From Macrolepiota albuminosa (Eukaryota > Basidiomycota > Agaricomycetes > Agaricales > Agaricaceae): a stretch of 64,000 nucleotides of DNA. Location: the NCBI GenBank assembly GCA_027475525.1, contig JAMWFC010000041.1, positions 1 through 64,000 of the forward strand. The letters run 5' to 3'. Below are positions 21,872-32,890 of this stretch, in pieces. The position numbers were made by a program, and so were the translations under genes. A model generated the notes under the pieces. It was not told the origin of the DNA. It did not search any database and saw nothing but the letters and a program-made list of their open reading frames with translations. The first letter of the stretch is position 1. Every line of letters starts with the position of its first letter.

Positions 21872-22680
21872 AAGGCACTGAGCCTGGATGACATCCCTAA
21901 CATTGTATTTAAGAAATGCTCATGACTCTCATTGATCATCTCTTCTACATTCCAGGCAGTATTCAATCTCAATACATACCCTCCCAAATAACAGAAATTG
22001 ACCACCCCAGTCCTTCAAAAACCAGGCAAGCCCAACTATAGTGTGGCCAAGGCTTACTGTTCCATAGGCCTTTTCAACACCATGGGTAAACTTTTCTTGA
22101 CCCTAGTCACAGCTGACCTTTTGCACCTGGCTGAGAAGCATGGAATGCTCCTCTCAGGCCAATTTGGTGGCTACCCAGAGCAAAACACCTCTGATGCAAT
22201 GCACCTTTGATGGTCAAGACCATCAAAGATGGTGGCAATCAGGAAAGGTGGCCACAGCCCTGTTCCTAGACATCTAGGGCACCTTTCCAAACACAGTTTG
22301 AGAATGTCTGATCTACAACCTGAGGGAATGCTGTGTTCTCCCCATTATTACCCAGCTCACAGAGTAGATGTTATCCAGGTGCAGGACACAGCTCAACTTT
22401 GATGACTATGTGTTGGACTAGTTTGATATAGACAATAGTACTATGCAGGAATGCCCCCTCTCAATGATTTTCCATGCCTTTTACAATGCTCCACTTATAT
22501 CTACAGCAGCCCCTGGCAACAAAATTGAGGCCTCCTTTGGCTTTGTCAACAATGCCATGGTGCTAGCTGTGGCTAACTCCTTCTATGGCACTCATGCCAT
22601 CATCAAAGACATGATGCATTGCTTGCAAGGTGTGCTCAATTGGTCTACATCCCATTACTCTCCATTTGAATTATCCAAGC

Positions 22681-22989
22681 TGTTAGAAATCAAGCAGAGA
22701 CGCTGTCAGACCTAAGATCAATGTAAGTATGTTAATCCTCAGTCTTGTAACAATTGACTCTATTGCACTGTACCTAAGATCAATGTAAGTACATTAATCT
22801 AAAAGTACAGCAAGTCTTCTATCACAATAATAAATATGTTTGAGTACTTACCCTCAGTCTCGTAACAATTGACTGAGGGTGCTATCCATGTAATGTATCT
22901 CTATATACTTGTACCATGAGACAATGGCCATTGTCTGGTCAGAGTGACCATACAAAGCAGAGGTGGCCCAGGCAATTTTAATTCTAACA
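22681..22989. mobile_element. Solo copia LTR, TSD CAAGC
   Basis: 309 bp, starting TGTTAGAAATC and ending AATTCTAACA, between CAAGC (22676-22680) and CAAGC (22990-22994). It shares the layout of the copia 1 LTR: a duplicated block (TAAGATCAATGTAAGTA twice) followed by the hairpin at 22850-22880. Overall sequence is different, so it is a separate family. It interrupts the LINE RT. Confidence 0.9.
22850..22880. promoter_or_regulatory. Conserved LTR hairpin (solo copia LTR)
   Basis: A 10-bp stem ACCCTCAGTC / GACTGAGGGT with an 11-nt loop. Confidence 0.85.
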
Positions 22990-25122
22990 CAAGCTAACAC
23001 TAATGAACTTTCCACACTCTCAAAGCAATAGTGTCCTCACTGACCTTGTACTCAGGCACCTCATCTCTGAGAGACTATTGGCATCCCAGACAATCTCAAT
23101 GGTACAATCCTACAAGGAGTTGAGGTATATTTTGACCCTTGCCTTTGCTGGTCTACCCACTACCAGAAAGTGAAAGCCAATGCAGCCCAGTGGTCCTTCC
23201 AAACCTTCCACCTCTCAAAAATATTGGGTGGAATGCTGGCACACCACATACAACAACTGTACAACACCATGACCATCCTAGCATTCACATATGCAGCAGA
23301 TGTGTGGTATTCTGGCATTGAATCTGCTCACCCAGGCACCAGAAGGTCAGGCTCAGTCTCAATCATAAAAGCAATAACCACTTTACAGTGCCAAATGGCA
23401 AAAACAATCACCAGAGCACTAAGCACCATGGTAGGCAACGTCATGGAGGTACATGCCAACATACTTCCAGTAGACCTACTCTTCTGCAAAATCGTCACAA
23501 GAGCTGCCCTTTGCTTTTCCTCCCTTTTACCCACTCACTCCTTACACAAGCCAGTACAACATGCAAGCAACTGCCCAGTCTGGAAATACTACATGCTATT
23601 GCATAGCCTCCTTGCCTTTATCATGGTAGACCCTGACACTATCAAGACCATCTAAGCCACCTGTAGGCATCCTAGCTACAAGCTGGCCTTCACCATCTTT
23701 ATTCCTGAATTCAAGGAAGCTGCACTCATCAGCATAGAATCTATATTTGACAGAGCAGTAATGATGGTCTTCTGTGATAGATCTGGCTATAAAATAGGTA
23801 TTGGTACATCAGCAGTCCTATATATGAATGGCAAGAAAAACTCAGCATTGAAATACCACCTAGAGGCTGCCTCAGAACATACCATCTATAAAGCAGAAGT
23901 AGTAGGCCTCTTTCTCAGCATCCATATACTGACATCTCTATGCTGACAGCTCAACAGCTTCAACATCATCAGCAATGATAGTCAGGTGGCCATACAGGCT
24001 CTAATAAACCAAAGATCCCACCCTGCACACTACTTCCTTGACCATATCCATGACAGAGCAGAGGCCCTTCACAGGCTGCAAGACCAACTCTGCAATCCTG
24101 CTGCCCTTGCAGAAGGGAGAAGCTGGTCCTCTCACTCCAGGGGTGCTATATGCCTTTAGATATACTGGGCTCCTGGACATGATGGCTTTGATCCAAACAA
24201 AAGGGTGGATCAACTAGCCAGGGAGGCAGCCACAGGCTCATCTAGTGACACTAAGTCTCTTCCTGTCTTCCTTCATACTAAACCTCTCCCCCACAGCCTC
24301 CTGGCTATCTGGCACACCTATCTAGTTGCAATGCACATCCTATAGAAGCAAAAATGGAAGAAATCTAGCAGAGCTGCCCATGTCAGGACCCTTGACAGCT
24401 CACTCCTCTCCAACAGCTATATGTGATTAATTGATGGCCTCTTTCAGCTCTATTCCATGATCTTGTTCCAAGCCAGATCTGGCCACATCCTGATCAACCA
24501 TATCCTCTTCCACATCAAGAGATCTGAGTCCCCAGTGTGCCCAAACTGCCTTGGCCTGACTGTTGAGACCCTCCACCATTTCCTTCTCAAATGTTCCCAC
24601 TACTGCTTTGAATGCCACATACATCTCACCTGCCTCTTGAAACAGAAAGCTGAGTCTCTATATATACTCCTATCCTCATGCATCAGCCTCAAGCAACTTT
24701 ACAGATACATCCTTGCTATCAAGAGGCTCTCCACTGAGAACAAGGAAATCTAGCAGCTACTCACACTATATTACATCCTATGACTAATAATAGCACTCAG
24801 CCATAAGTTGTTCTCTACATACACCCTGCTATCTGTGAGACCTTGGCCCAGATGCTTGTCCTGAACCACCTGCCTACATGTAGGCATCTGTCAAAAGCTA
24901 TCCATCCCCCACTCCCTCAGTGCACTATACTTTATTTGGGCTTAACAGGGGAGCAGCATCTGGAAAGCACTGAGAAGTACCAGCCAGCTCTTTTTCCACA
25001 TAACTGGAGGGGGCAGAGAATTTGCTGGCTCTCATAGTTAATGTAACTGTCCATAGTACTGAGCAAAATAGGTGCCAAGTGCCTTATGCTTGCAATAAAG
25101 GATTTTTTTTTTTAAAAAAAAT

Positions 25123-25842
25123 AGTATGCAGTATTGTGTAGAGGCCATACAGTGTGATCATTGTCAGGGACTGCTGACTTTGGGGCTCTTTTCAGAGCAA
25201 ACAACCTGCTGATCAGAGGGATATGAAGGCAATGGAGTGGTAGTATGGAGACACTGCTGGGCTGAGTCCAAGGGGCTCCAAGGGCTCTATAGACATCAGG
25301 TAGTGAATACAGGCCAAGAGAGAATCTCTAGGGCATGGATTCAGAGTAGAAGAGGTAGACCAGACAGTAATTGAGAGAGAAACAAGTTTATTGAAAGGAG
25401 GGGGAGAAATAGAGACAGAAATAGTAAGAAAACTGAGTAGGAAAAATAGATAATACTAAGACTAGTGTACTGACTACATGGGCAAGCCTTTTAGCCTGCT
25501 GGAGGATTCCAGGCCTAGACTTGGGCAATTGATCCAGAGTTCTGAAGTGATCTGTGTAATGGAGCTGGCTTGGACTGGAACTCCTGGAGGGTGGAGCATA
25601 TGAGAAGGAGGAGGAAAAAGTAGGTAGATTGTGACATTTGCCTCTCCCTAGCACTGAGGTTCCTCAAGGCATGGACAATAGTGAGTGGGCATCTCAGAGG
25701 GGGTGGGAATTTTTCTCTAGATCCTTGGTGTTGATGGGTCCCTTCCTATGCTTGCTCATTGACTGCCATGTAATCTCTCCTCCACTAACCCCACCCACTA
25801 TACCAGCTACTAACCATGTCAAAGATTGGATACACTACAATG
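25123..25842. other. Spacer between LINE and TRIM 2
   Basis: No gene or element can be named. The sequence has long purine-rich runs (about 25380-25440 and 25600-25625) and short open frames with no motifs. It may be decayed retroelement DNA. Confidence 0.4.
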
Positions 25843-26873
25843 TGTCAAAACCTCGTTGGAGGCGCTAGTGGTCCCGTTATGACTGGCGGTTAGACTCAGT
25901 GGAAAGGGCGGAGAATAGCATGTCTTCGCAGATAAAGAAGACAAAAAAATTGTAAGTAATGTATATGTAAACCGCAACCAAAATGTTCCCACGCTAATGC
26001 TGCAAGAGCACACCTTCAACTCCTGACACCCTCCCTCGAACGAAGCAGCGGAAAGATATAGAGTGAGATTGTATATATGATGCAGACTGAAAAAGGGGAG
26101 CAAAATGAAAAGGAAATTTTACCTAAAAAACAATTCTAAGTGACTCCTAGAGTGATCTGGCATGATGCTCCTCCCTGAACCAGTAATCCTTTATAACTAG
26201 CATTCTTCAGCCCTCCCTGAATCCAAGGTCCCTCCTTGTCTGAGAATAAAGGCAATCCAATTATGCAGAATAGCAGTGCGATGGCAATTTTGAAGAAAAT
26301 CGAGCAGTTGGCAAAAGCTGATTGTATGAAAGCTAAGGTTGATTCCAGATGAAGGTAAGAGATCCCAAAGCAGGACAATTGGTGAAAGAAGATTGTAAGA
26401 ATGGAAATAAATAGAAAGATGCCGTGATGGTGTCCAAATATGATGTGCCATGAATAGAAGCAGATGACCGTGATATGGGTGGGTGTTACAAAGAACACCA
26501 CGCCGGGAAATGTCCCGCAAAGCTGACCGAAAGATATGGGTGGGTGCTACAAAGAACACCACACCGGGAAATGTCCCGCAAAGCTGACCGAAAGAATCTT
26601 GACAATAAAATGTCGAAAGGATTTTGATAATGCAGATTCAGACTGCATTGTTTTGTTGTAGCTGACAATACAGCAATGACCTGCGAATGTCAAAACCTCG
26701 TTGGAGGCGCTAGTGGTCCCGTTATGACTGGCGGTTAGACTCAGTGGAAAGGGCAGAGAATAGCATGTCTTCGCAGGTAAAGAAGACAAAAAAATTGTAA
26801 GTAATGTATATGTAAACCGCAACCAAAATGTTCCCACGCTAACGCTGCAAGAGTGCACCTTCAACTCCTGACA
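25843..26873 (-). mobile_element. TRIM 2: short LTR element, TSD CAATG
   Basis: Two 186-bp direct repeats (25843-26028 and 26688-26873) begin TGTCAAAACCTCG and end CAACTCCTGACA, with a few differences. CAATG flanks both sides (25838-25842 and 26874-26878). Read on the minus strand, the purine tract CGAGGGAGGG directly precedes TGTCAGGAG, so the element is minus-oriented. The 659-bp interior has no protein motif. The total is 1,031 bp, so it needs enzymes from elsewhere. Confidence 0.85.
26472..26593. repeat. 61-bp imperfect tandem duplication in TRIM 2
   Basis: Units start at 26472 and 26533 and differ at two positions at least (GTTAC/GCTAC; CACGCC/CACACC). The divergence argues for a real, older duplication. 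Confidence 0.8.
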
Positions 26874-26984
26874 CAATGAGGTGCAGAGCCATGTGGAAAA
26901 GGCCCACAATCTGGCATGTGTTGGGGCAATGTGTGAGTGCATGGGCTTGTTCCAAGATCTAGAATAGATCGAGGTTTTTCTGTG

Positions 26985-27380
26985 CAGCAGACTATGTGTG
27001 GGAAAAATGTCTTCAATTTTTGCTGTCATGTGATTTATTAGACTGTCATTTATCTGAATTGCTTGTGTAAGCAGCAGTGTGTGTCAGTGTGCAAAAAATG
27101 TCTTCGATTTTTGCTGTCATGTGATTTACTGGACTGCCAGATGCTTGTGTAAGCAATAGTAGGTCCAGACACTTAGTAAGCAGTAGCCTGTGTCAGTGTG
27201 TGAATATTGTCTTCAATTTTTGCTGTCATGTGAATAGCCTATGTCAGTGTGCAAAAAATGTCTTCAATTTTTGTTGTCATGTGGTTCATTAGACTGTTCG
27301 TCTATCTAAATGCTTGTGTAAGCAGCAGCCTGTGTGCAGATGCTTATATAAGCAGTAGACTATATCAGTATGAAACAATG
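26985..27380. repeat. Degenerate minisatellite, about 100-bp units
   Basis: The phrase AATGTCTTCAATTTTTGCTG followed by TCATGTG recurs about every 80-120 bp (near 27007, 27098, 27208, 27258), along with TGCTTGTGTAAGCAG and TGTGTCAGTGTG. At least four units with insertions and deletions are visible. Confidence 0.8.
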
Positions 27381-28789
27381 TCAACAAATAGATGTTGAAC
27401 ATGCCATGCTAGCAACAGCCCATACAAGCAAGTCTTCTGCTAGTACTGACCTGCTTCTTAGTCAAGGCTTGTGTCACCGTGAGGTCCTCTGCTATACCTA
27501 CACCCACTACTGACCTTGCAGGTCCTGGTATTCTGCCCATTCCATGCCCCAACCCCTCCACCACCACAACAGAGGCAAGTCTTGGTGACCCCCCATGCCC
27601 TCACACCCACCACTGTGGGGCAGGTGGAGAGTGCATTCAACAACCTGTCCTCTTCCTCTCTCCTGCCCTCCTGTGACTGGTGTTGTGCTAACACTTCCTG
27701 CAACTCATGCCTTGTCCATGGCCAATTCTGCAAACTTCCTGGGAGGGAGACTCCAATCCTGGCGAGGAGCCACCTGTGAGGCCTGCTATATCTGCCATGC
27801 TTGCTGCTTCTTCCAGGTATTGTGGGCCACCACTCAAATATTGGAAATGAGGAGATGGCCATTGGATTATACACCCTGTTTGGAGGTTGTGCTAGGGTGA
27901 GTAGCATGTGCACTGCATTGGATGCAGGATCAGGGGATTCAGAGGGGAGCTGAAGCAGTATTGAGGAGAATAGAGAAGTTAGAGAGGAACATGGTTTGAG
28001 GATGGTGAAGGAGGGTGGAGGTGCTGAGGGGGAGTGCATTATGGAGAAGTCAGGAGCATCCCATTTCCAGGCAAGGCCATCTGCTATTGCACTGGGCAAG
28101 AGGTGGGCTGTGGAGAAGGGGCAGGCTCTGGGTGGCAAGAAGCAGGTCTATCAAGAAGCAGAGGGGCTGTCATAGTTGGGTGGGCAGTTGCAGGTGAGTC
28201 AGAAGAAACTCTAAAATTGGTGGTGCATGCAGGACCCTTGACAAGATCTTGGGCCTGGCAGGCTGCCATGGTGGCTGAGGGCAGGGCTGGGGTAGGTCCT
28301 ATGCCTCTGGACCTGGCTCCAGGAGTGGAGGCTGTAGAGGAGGCACCCCTCTTTACCCAGATGTTCTACCCTGCCACAAGTCATGTCCATCAACTGTTGA
28401 CTGCTCAGACCCTCCAGGCCCAGGTTATCTAGCTGGAGGAGCAGCTTGTCACATATTGTGGATGGGAGGTGGCATGTGAGGCTGAGGTGCAATTCCTGCA
28501 CATAGCATATGTCTAAGCTATAAATGACATTGCCCAGGCCCAGGCTGTCCTATTTGCCTGGAGATGCCAGGAGGAGTAACATTTGTGCCAGGATGTAAGT
28601 GTGGAGATGAAAGAAGGGAAGGAGATGTCAGTCGTCTCTACTTGTTGCAACAATTGAGGGTATGTTACACTTACCTTACTTTTCATTGCTCCGTAAATTA
28701 ATCATTGGTACAGTCTGATTACTTACAGGTACAATATACAGTTGTCTCTACTCATTGTGACATCTGAAGTCTGATTACTTACAGGTTAT
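27381..28789 (+). pseudogene. Unknown plus-strand remnant with a cysteine cluster
   Basis: Coding-like composition runs in shifting frames. At 27666-27730 the reading CDWCCANTSCNSCLVHGQFC is a Cys cluster like those of fungal Zn-cluster proteins, followed near 28380-28580 by a charged helical stretch (QLVTYCGWEVACEAEVQFL). The pattern of Cys cluster, spacer and coiled coil is similar in outline to the cargo gene in the gypsy element (37772-40253), but I cannot show homology. A low-confidence remnant. Confidence 0.3.
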
Positions 28790-31425
28790 TGGCCCCATAG
28801 CTATTCCTTGCAAAAGAATCCAGCTCTTGCACAACATACTGGGGTTAATTGTGTACAACTGTAAAAATCCAGCTAGACTAGGCATCAAAATAAATGGAAC
28901 TGCAGCCAAGGCTTAGAACTCCCTCACCAATGCATATGGCAGGATGTCTGAGCTGGCAGATATGGGAGCAGAAAATGCATTCAGGTCCACAAGATTCACC
29001 AATGGAGCAGACTTCCCAACACATATTGCAGACCTGTGCACAAAATGGCTAAATGCCACCAAAAAGGGGGCAAAAATCACTGATCTAACAGTTAGGTTGA
29101 TCATCATGATGTCCTTACCAGAATTGTAGAATACCATTTTGGCAAGCATGTATGTAATGACAATGTCCACTGACTTAGTAGCAGGACTTCTTATACATTG
29201 GAAATGTCTGAGACTCCAAAAAGCCCTGACACCACTAGTCACAGCTCTTCAAGCAGATGTGAGACCCCAGAAAGAAAAGTTAGTCTGTACAGACTCAAAT
29301 TGTAGATGCACTGGCCATATCATTGAGAGATGTTATTGGCAAGGAGGCAGCAAAGAGGGACAGTTCCTAGCAAACTTTTGAAATTGCAGAGCACAAGCAC
29401 AACATCCAAGGACATGGAGAATCCCACAGCCCACCTGGCAGACATAAACACAACAAGTATGACAGGCACACTACAGATTACATATGCACTTGCTGCAATA
29501 ATGCTACATATCACTCTAACTATAAATCAACCCCTGGTGACCCTGACCCTGACAATGACAAATGAGACAGTACCTACATTGGCAGACTCTGGTGCCACTG
29601 ACCATTGCTTCATCAATTGCAAGGTGTTCTTGGAGTACAAGCTATTTGCAACACCTCAACATAGCTAGGCCACATTGAAAGATAATGTCTTTTGCATCTT
29701 GGAGTCAGAACAGTTAAAAGAATGGTCAAGACTGACCAGAGAAGCATCAAACTCATGTTCAGGGATGCACTGCATATGCCAAATCTATCAGCCAATTTAA
29801 TCTCAATCAGAAAATTTGACCATGCAAGGTTCTTAATAGTTTTTATGCATGGAAAGGCCATGTTCAGGAACTCAGAGGGGAAGGTTGTAATTGTAGGCAA
29901 GAGGAATAAAGGAATGTATCTCCTTGACAACTTCAACCAAGCCCAGCCAACTACTGCAATGATAGCCACCCCATTAAAAATACCAGTAGATCTGGATGGC
30001 TGGTGATGATGCCCAAAAGTAGATTAGTAGCAGATACGGGTTACAGCTACTGACCTGTGTAACAATGCGTTGGGCATGCTAAGATTGAGGGAGTCCCGAG
30101 CAGTTCCCAGAGAACAAGTCAGAAAAATAGTTAAATAGCAGGATTCAGTGAAAGTTGGTAATGATAGTTGGCAAGGAAATGCGGTAAGGAGGGTGTGCCA
30201 ATGACAAAGTGCATCTAAAAGGGTAGGAAGATGAACATGGTTAAATGCGGCAAGAGAATGTGGGAAGGAAACTAGAGGCTTAGCAATGACTAAGCTGTGT
30301 GATGCCTGCCGTAGGTGCAAGGCATGTAGGTTCTGTAAGCATAACTGTGGCAAGCAGGCTAAGAGTGTTCAGACAATTGGCGACTATGAACTTAGTCAGC
30401 TCAAGAGAAATCTGAACCATAGGGTGAACTGAGGGGTGTAAAGTAGGGTACTCTGTTCTGTTTTTCAACTAGTGACAATGGTAAGTATTTATAGTGAGAA
30501 CCAAGTTCCCCACCGCTAAAGGGCTAAGGGTCATCAAGGGACGGTGAACTGTAAGTAATGTAATTAAACATCTTGTATTAAACTAAATGTTGAGAAATGA
30601 AGCAAGCAAGCTGTCCATTTCTCCGAGGGGGGGGGCGCCAAGAGACGTCAGGTGCCAGAGTAAACATTCCTCTGTTCATCATAAGTAAATGACATTATAC
30701 CTAATCTGTAAGCACTGTTGCCAGCTAGCCATGCCACGTGCTGATTGATTGCTGCTACCTGTCAATGTTGGCTGGCAGCATGATGCCAGCTGTCATTTCA
30801 GCTGCCACCAGCGCTATCACTGATTGGATCCATTGCTTGCTGTGCATGGCCATTGGCTAAGGCCTAAAACGGTTAAATTGTGTGTGCCAGGTTCAGCCCG
30901 CACATGACAAGGTATTTGGAACCGCTGCTGAGCGTGCTGTTGATGTGCCTAGCCTGTGTGGGGTCCTATCACTGGCATTATTGATTTGGGCATGCAGGAG
31001 TCAGCATGATCAGAAAAGTAGTGCAAAGAAAACTATTAGATGGCTTGGCTATCAAAGGAGACCTGGAGTCAGAGGATTATGTGAGGACCATGTTCATAGC
31101 AAATACACTTTTTGGCAATATGACAGTAAATGTAATGTTGAAGTGTATCTAAACAATTGCATCTGCATAGATCACCATCAACCAAGCTGTCATTGGAAGG
31201 AGCATCATACATGATGCTGATGACAGACAGATATACTTCAAAGCTCACAAGTTATTTCTTGACCAGAAAAGATGCTGCCACAACCCTTACCATTTTTACC
31301 ACCTATCATGCCAAGTCTGAAAGACAGACAATGAGGAAGTTAAAAATGGCATGTGTAGATACTGGTAGGGAATGGCTCAATGAACTACAGGAGGAGTACT
31401 GCTTGAATCACAGCATTATAATCAG
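28790..31425 (+). pseudogene. Truncated copia element 3 (gag, protease, integrase)
   Basis: Gag starts near 28830 (ARLGIKINGTAAKA) and runs through AYGRMSELADMGAENAFRST and STDLVAGLLIHW. A zinc knuckle follows (CTDSNCRCTGHIIERCYWQG, 29287-29346). The protease site TLADSGATDHCFI is near 29575. A pre-integrase region follows (LHMPNLSANLISIRKFDH). A solo LTR at 30004-30971 splits the next frame; without it the protein continues FGHAGVSMIRKVVQRKL. The integrase core is seen at 31190-31420 (MLMTDRYTSK, DTGREWLNEL, EEYCLNHSIII). Neither LTR nor RT is present, so both ends are truncated. A TGA replaces an expected Arg codon near 30982. Confidence 0.8.
30004..30971 (-). mobile_element. Solo gypsy LTR, family B, TSD CTGG
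   Basis: 968 bp, starting TGATGATGCCCAAAAG and ending GGGTCCTATCA. CTGG flanks both sides (30000-30003 and 30972-30975). Joining the flanks restores the copia 3 frame (DLDGWHY). It is a sister of the copies at 6412 and 63395. Confidence 0.92.
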
Positions 31426-31880
31426 ACCTATGCAGGCCTATGCATGCCACCAGCAAACATCCACACAGACTTACATTGACCCACTCAAACCTACACAGGC
31501 CCATGCCAGCCTATGCAGGCCTATGGGGGCTGGTTGGACCAATTGGACTAAAAAAAAAGTAATGTTCACCTTGTCCTACATATTCTGTGAGGGAAAATCA
31601 AACTCCTGGCCTTGGAAAAGCCTCCAGCAATGAAACACATTGACAATTTACACTGCTGATGCCAGAACCTGTTTACACCAGAAAATGTGACAAAGAAGTG
31701 TGTCATACCATTTCTTTGGCAACTTTTTGCCTTACAAAATGGCATTTTTCTATTGTCTCAAATCTTTTTTCCTTGGAAATATGTATGTTGAAAATGGCAT
31801 AACACATTTCTTCAACAATTTTTTTTTGATGGAAACAGGTTCTGGTGCCAGCAGTGTTATTTGTTGCACCACAGGCCCAT
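31426..31880 (-). mobile_element. tRNA-derived SINE, copy 2, carrying a MITE
   Basis: On the minus strand the head CCTGTGGTGCAAC (31875-31863) and, after the MITE, TTTCATTGCTGGAGGCTTTTCC and GGAGTTTGATTTTCCC match SINE copy 1 (10127). The tail with GTCCAACCAGCC and repeated CCTGCATAGG ends near 31430. The SINE abuts the broken integrase of copia 3. Confidence 0.75.
31651..31856. mobile_element. 206-bp MITE with TTA target duplication
   Basis: Terminal inverted repeats of about 75 bp begin CACTGCTGATGCCAGAACC on the left and CACTGCTGGCACCAGAACC on the right strand. TTA lies on each side (31648-31650 and 31857-31859). A TTA duplication and CACTG-type ends fit the PIF/Harbinger group. It is inserted in the tRNA-like head of the SINE at the site that reads GGTTAA in copy 1. 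Confidence 0.88.
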
Positions 31881-32238
31881 TACTAGTGGATAGAATTGAA
31901 GGTCAGATAATACAATGAATAGCAGCCCTCCAACATCTCTGCAGTTGTAGCAGAGCATGCTATGTAGCCACAGCCACATAGCTTTTAGTTAGTAAAGTTA
32001 GTTAAAATTGTATTATATTATTATTTTATTTATATCATTATAAATACATATTTACACACTGCTTAATAAGCAGCTTAATTTTTGTTTACTACATAGTCAA
32101 TAGACCAGTCTGGTCTGATTCTGTGTAGCATGAACACTTAAGCTATATCAACCCCATAACTTTGTTACATTTTTTTAAATTTGCCAGCTAGGATCTATTG
32201 TCTAGCATCTGATGTTAGTTGCAGAGTTTGTTGACAGA
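31881..32238. other. AT-rich spacer
   Basis: No gene is seen. The stretch at 31990-32080 is nearly pure A/T with TTAGTTAGTAAAGTTAGTTA repeats. Confidence 0.4.
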
Positions 32239-32248
32239 TGTCAGGAGA

Positions 32249-32402
32249 CTCCTCATTTCTTCCTTTTCTCACTCCTTATCTCTTCACTCTCCTTTCATTC
32301 ATTCTCTTATTTCTTCTGACATTATCTCCTCATTTCTTCCTTTTCTCACTCCTTATCTCTTCACTCTCCTTTCATTCATTCTCTTATTTCTTCTGACATT
32401 AT
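32249..32402. repeat. Exact 77-bp tandem duplication
   Basis: Units 32249-32325 and 32326-32402 are identical. LTR-C copy 2 (54697) has the unit only once. Confidence 0.95.
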
Positions 32403-32616
32403 TTTATTTTACTGTTTTTATTTTTTCAACACTATCTGTTAGTACTACTCTCAGCTCTTGAGGTGCTCTGGTTTTTTAGCTACAATTCAGATAAGTGTGG
32501 GCCCTTCAGCACTGCTTTCAGACTGCTTATATAAGCCAGAGTTTGCCAGAGTTTGCCCTTTATTTGTGCAATTGTTTGTATAGGCAATTTTTGAGTTTTT
32601 AAGGTTTTGTTATACT

Positions 32617-32770
32617 GTACAGTTGTTTCCCATGCTTCAGAGGCCCCAGAAGCATCCAACCTGGCATAGGGAATTCCTAGACTTGTTCTCTTTGTACAGT
32701 TGTTTCCCATGCTTCAGAGGCCCCAGAAGCATCCAACCTGGCATAGGGAATTCCTAGACTTGTTCTCTTT
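32617..32770. repeat. Exact 77-bp tandem duplication
   Basis: Units 32617-32693 and 32694-32770 are identical. LTR-C copy 2 has the unit only once. Confidence 0.95.
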
Positions 32771-32890
32771 GAATCTTCCTCTGCCAGGTGAGTAGTTATT
32801 ATGATATTGTCAGTACATACTCTAATACACTTTGGATCTTTCTCTGCCAGCTGTGTGACTGAGCCACAGCCTCTAGAGATCGCCCTTACA

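Larger units (their letters stand above)
14486..24753 (+). pseudogene. LINE ORF2: endonuclease, reverse transcriptase, RNase H, zinc finger; interrupted
   Basis: The AP-like endonuclease starts at 14486 (LCIWQQNTRKSDLAQ, then DVLALQEPFLD). Further endonuclease and linker sequence runs to 15865. Coding continues after the copia insertion with LSLDDIPNIVFKK (21877) and the RT segment KPGKPNYSVAKAYCSIGLFN, then FGGYPEQNTSDAMHL. A solo LTR at 22681-22989 interrupts the RT part. RT thumb sequence follows (23040-23655). RNase H is near 23755-24230 (VFCDRSGYKIGIG; HTIYKAEVVGL). The zinc finger CPNCLGLTVETLHHFLLKC is near 24538. In Tad-type LINEs this protein nicks the target and copies its RNA there. 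Many stops are present, so it is inactive. Confidence 0.8.
10850..25122 (+). mobile_element. Tad-like non-LTR retrotransposon (LINE), interrupted by three insertions
   Basis: One LINE can be followed across 14 kb: ORF1 with three CCHC knuckles, AP-type endonuclease, reverse transcriptase, RNase H, a C-terminal zinc finger, then an A-rich 3' end (AATAAAGG, T and A runs at 25098-25122). Three separate insertions divide it: an LTR nest (11012-13481), a copia element (15866-21871) and a solo copia LTR (22681-22989). Without them the LINE would be about 5.5 kb. All segments are on the plus strand and in the right order. Many stops make it inactive. The 5' boundary is not visible; 10850 is where ORF1-like sequence first appears. 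Confidence 0.8.
32239..32890 (+). mobile_element. Solo LTR, family C, copy 1
   Basis: It starts TGTCAGGAGACTCC and ends CGCCCTTACA. It matches 54697-55195 and, reversed, about 61028-61681. It is 652 bp long, but two internal 77-bp duplications account for the excess: removing them gives 498 bp, close to the 499 bp of copy 2. No target duplication is visible (ACAGA left, GTGTT right). Confidence 0.8.

Noticed and set aside
26472..26593. A ninth member of the 77-bp duplication set
   Set aside because: The period is 61 and the two units differ, so it is a separate, older event.
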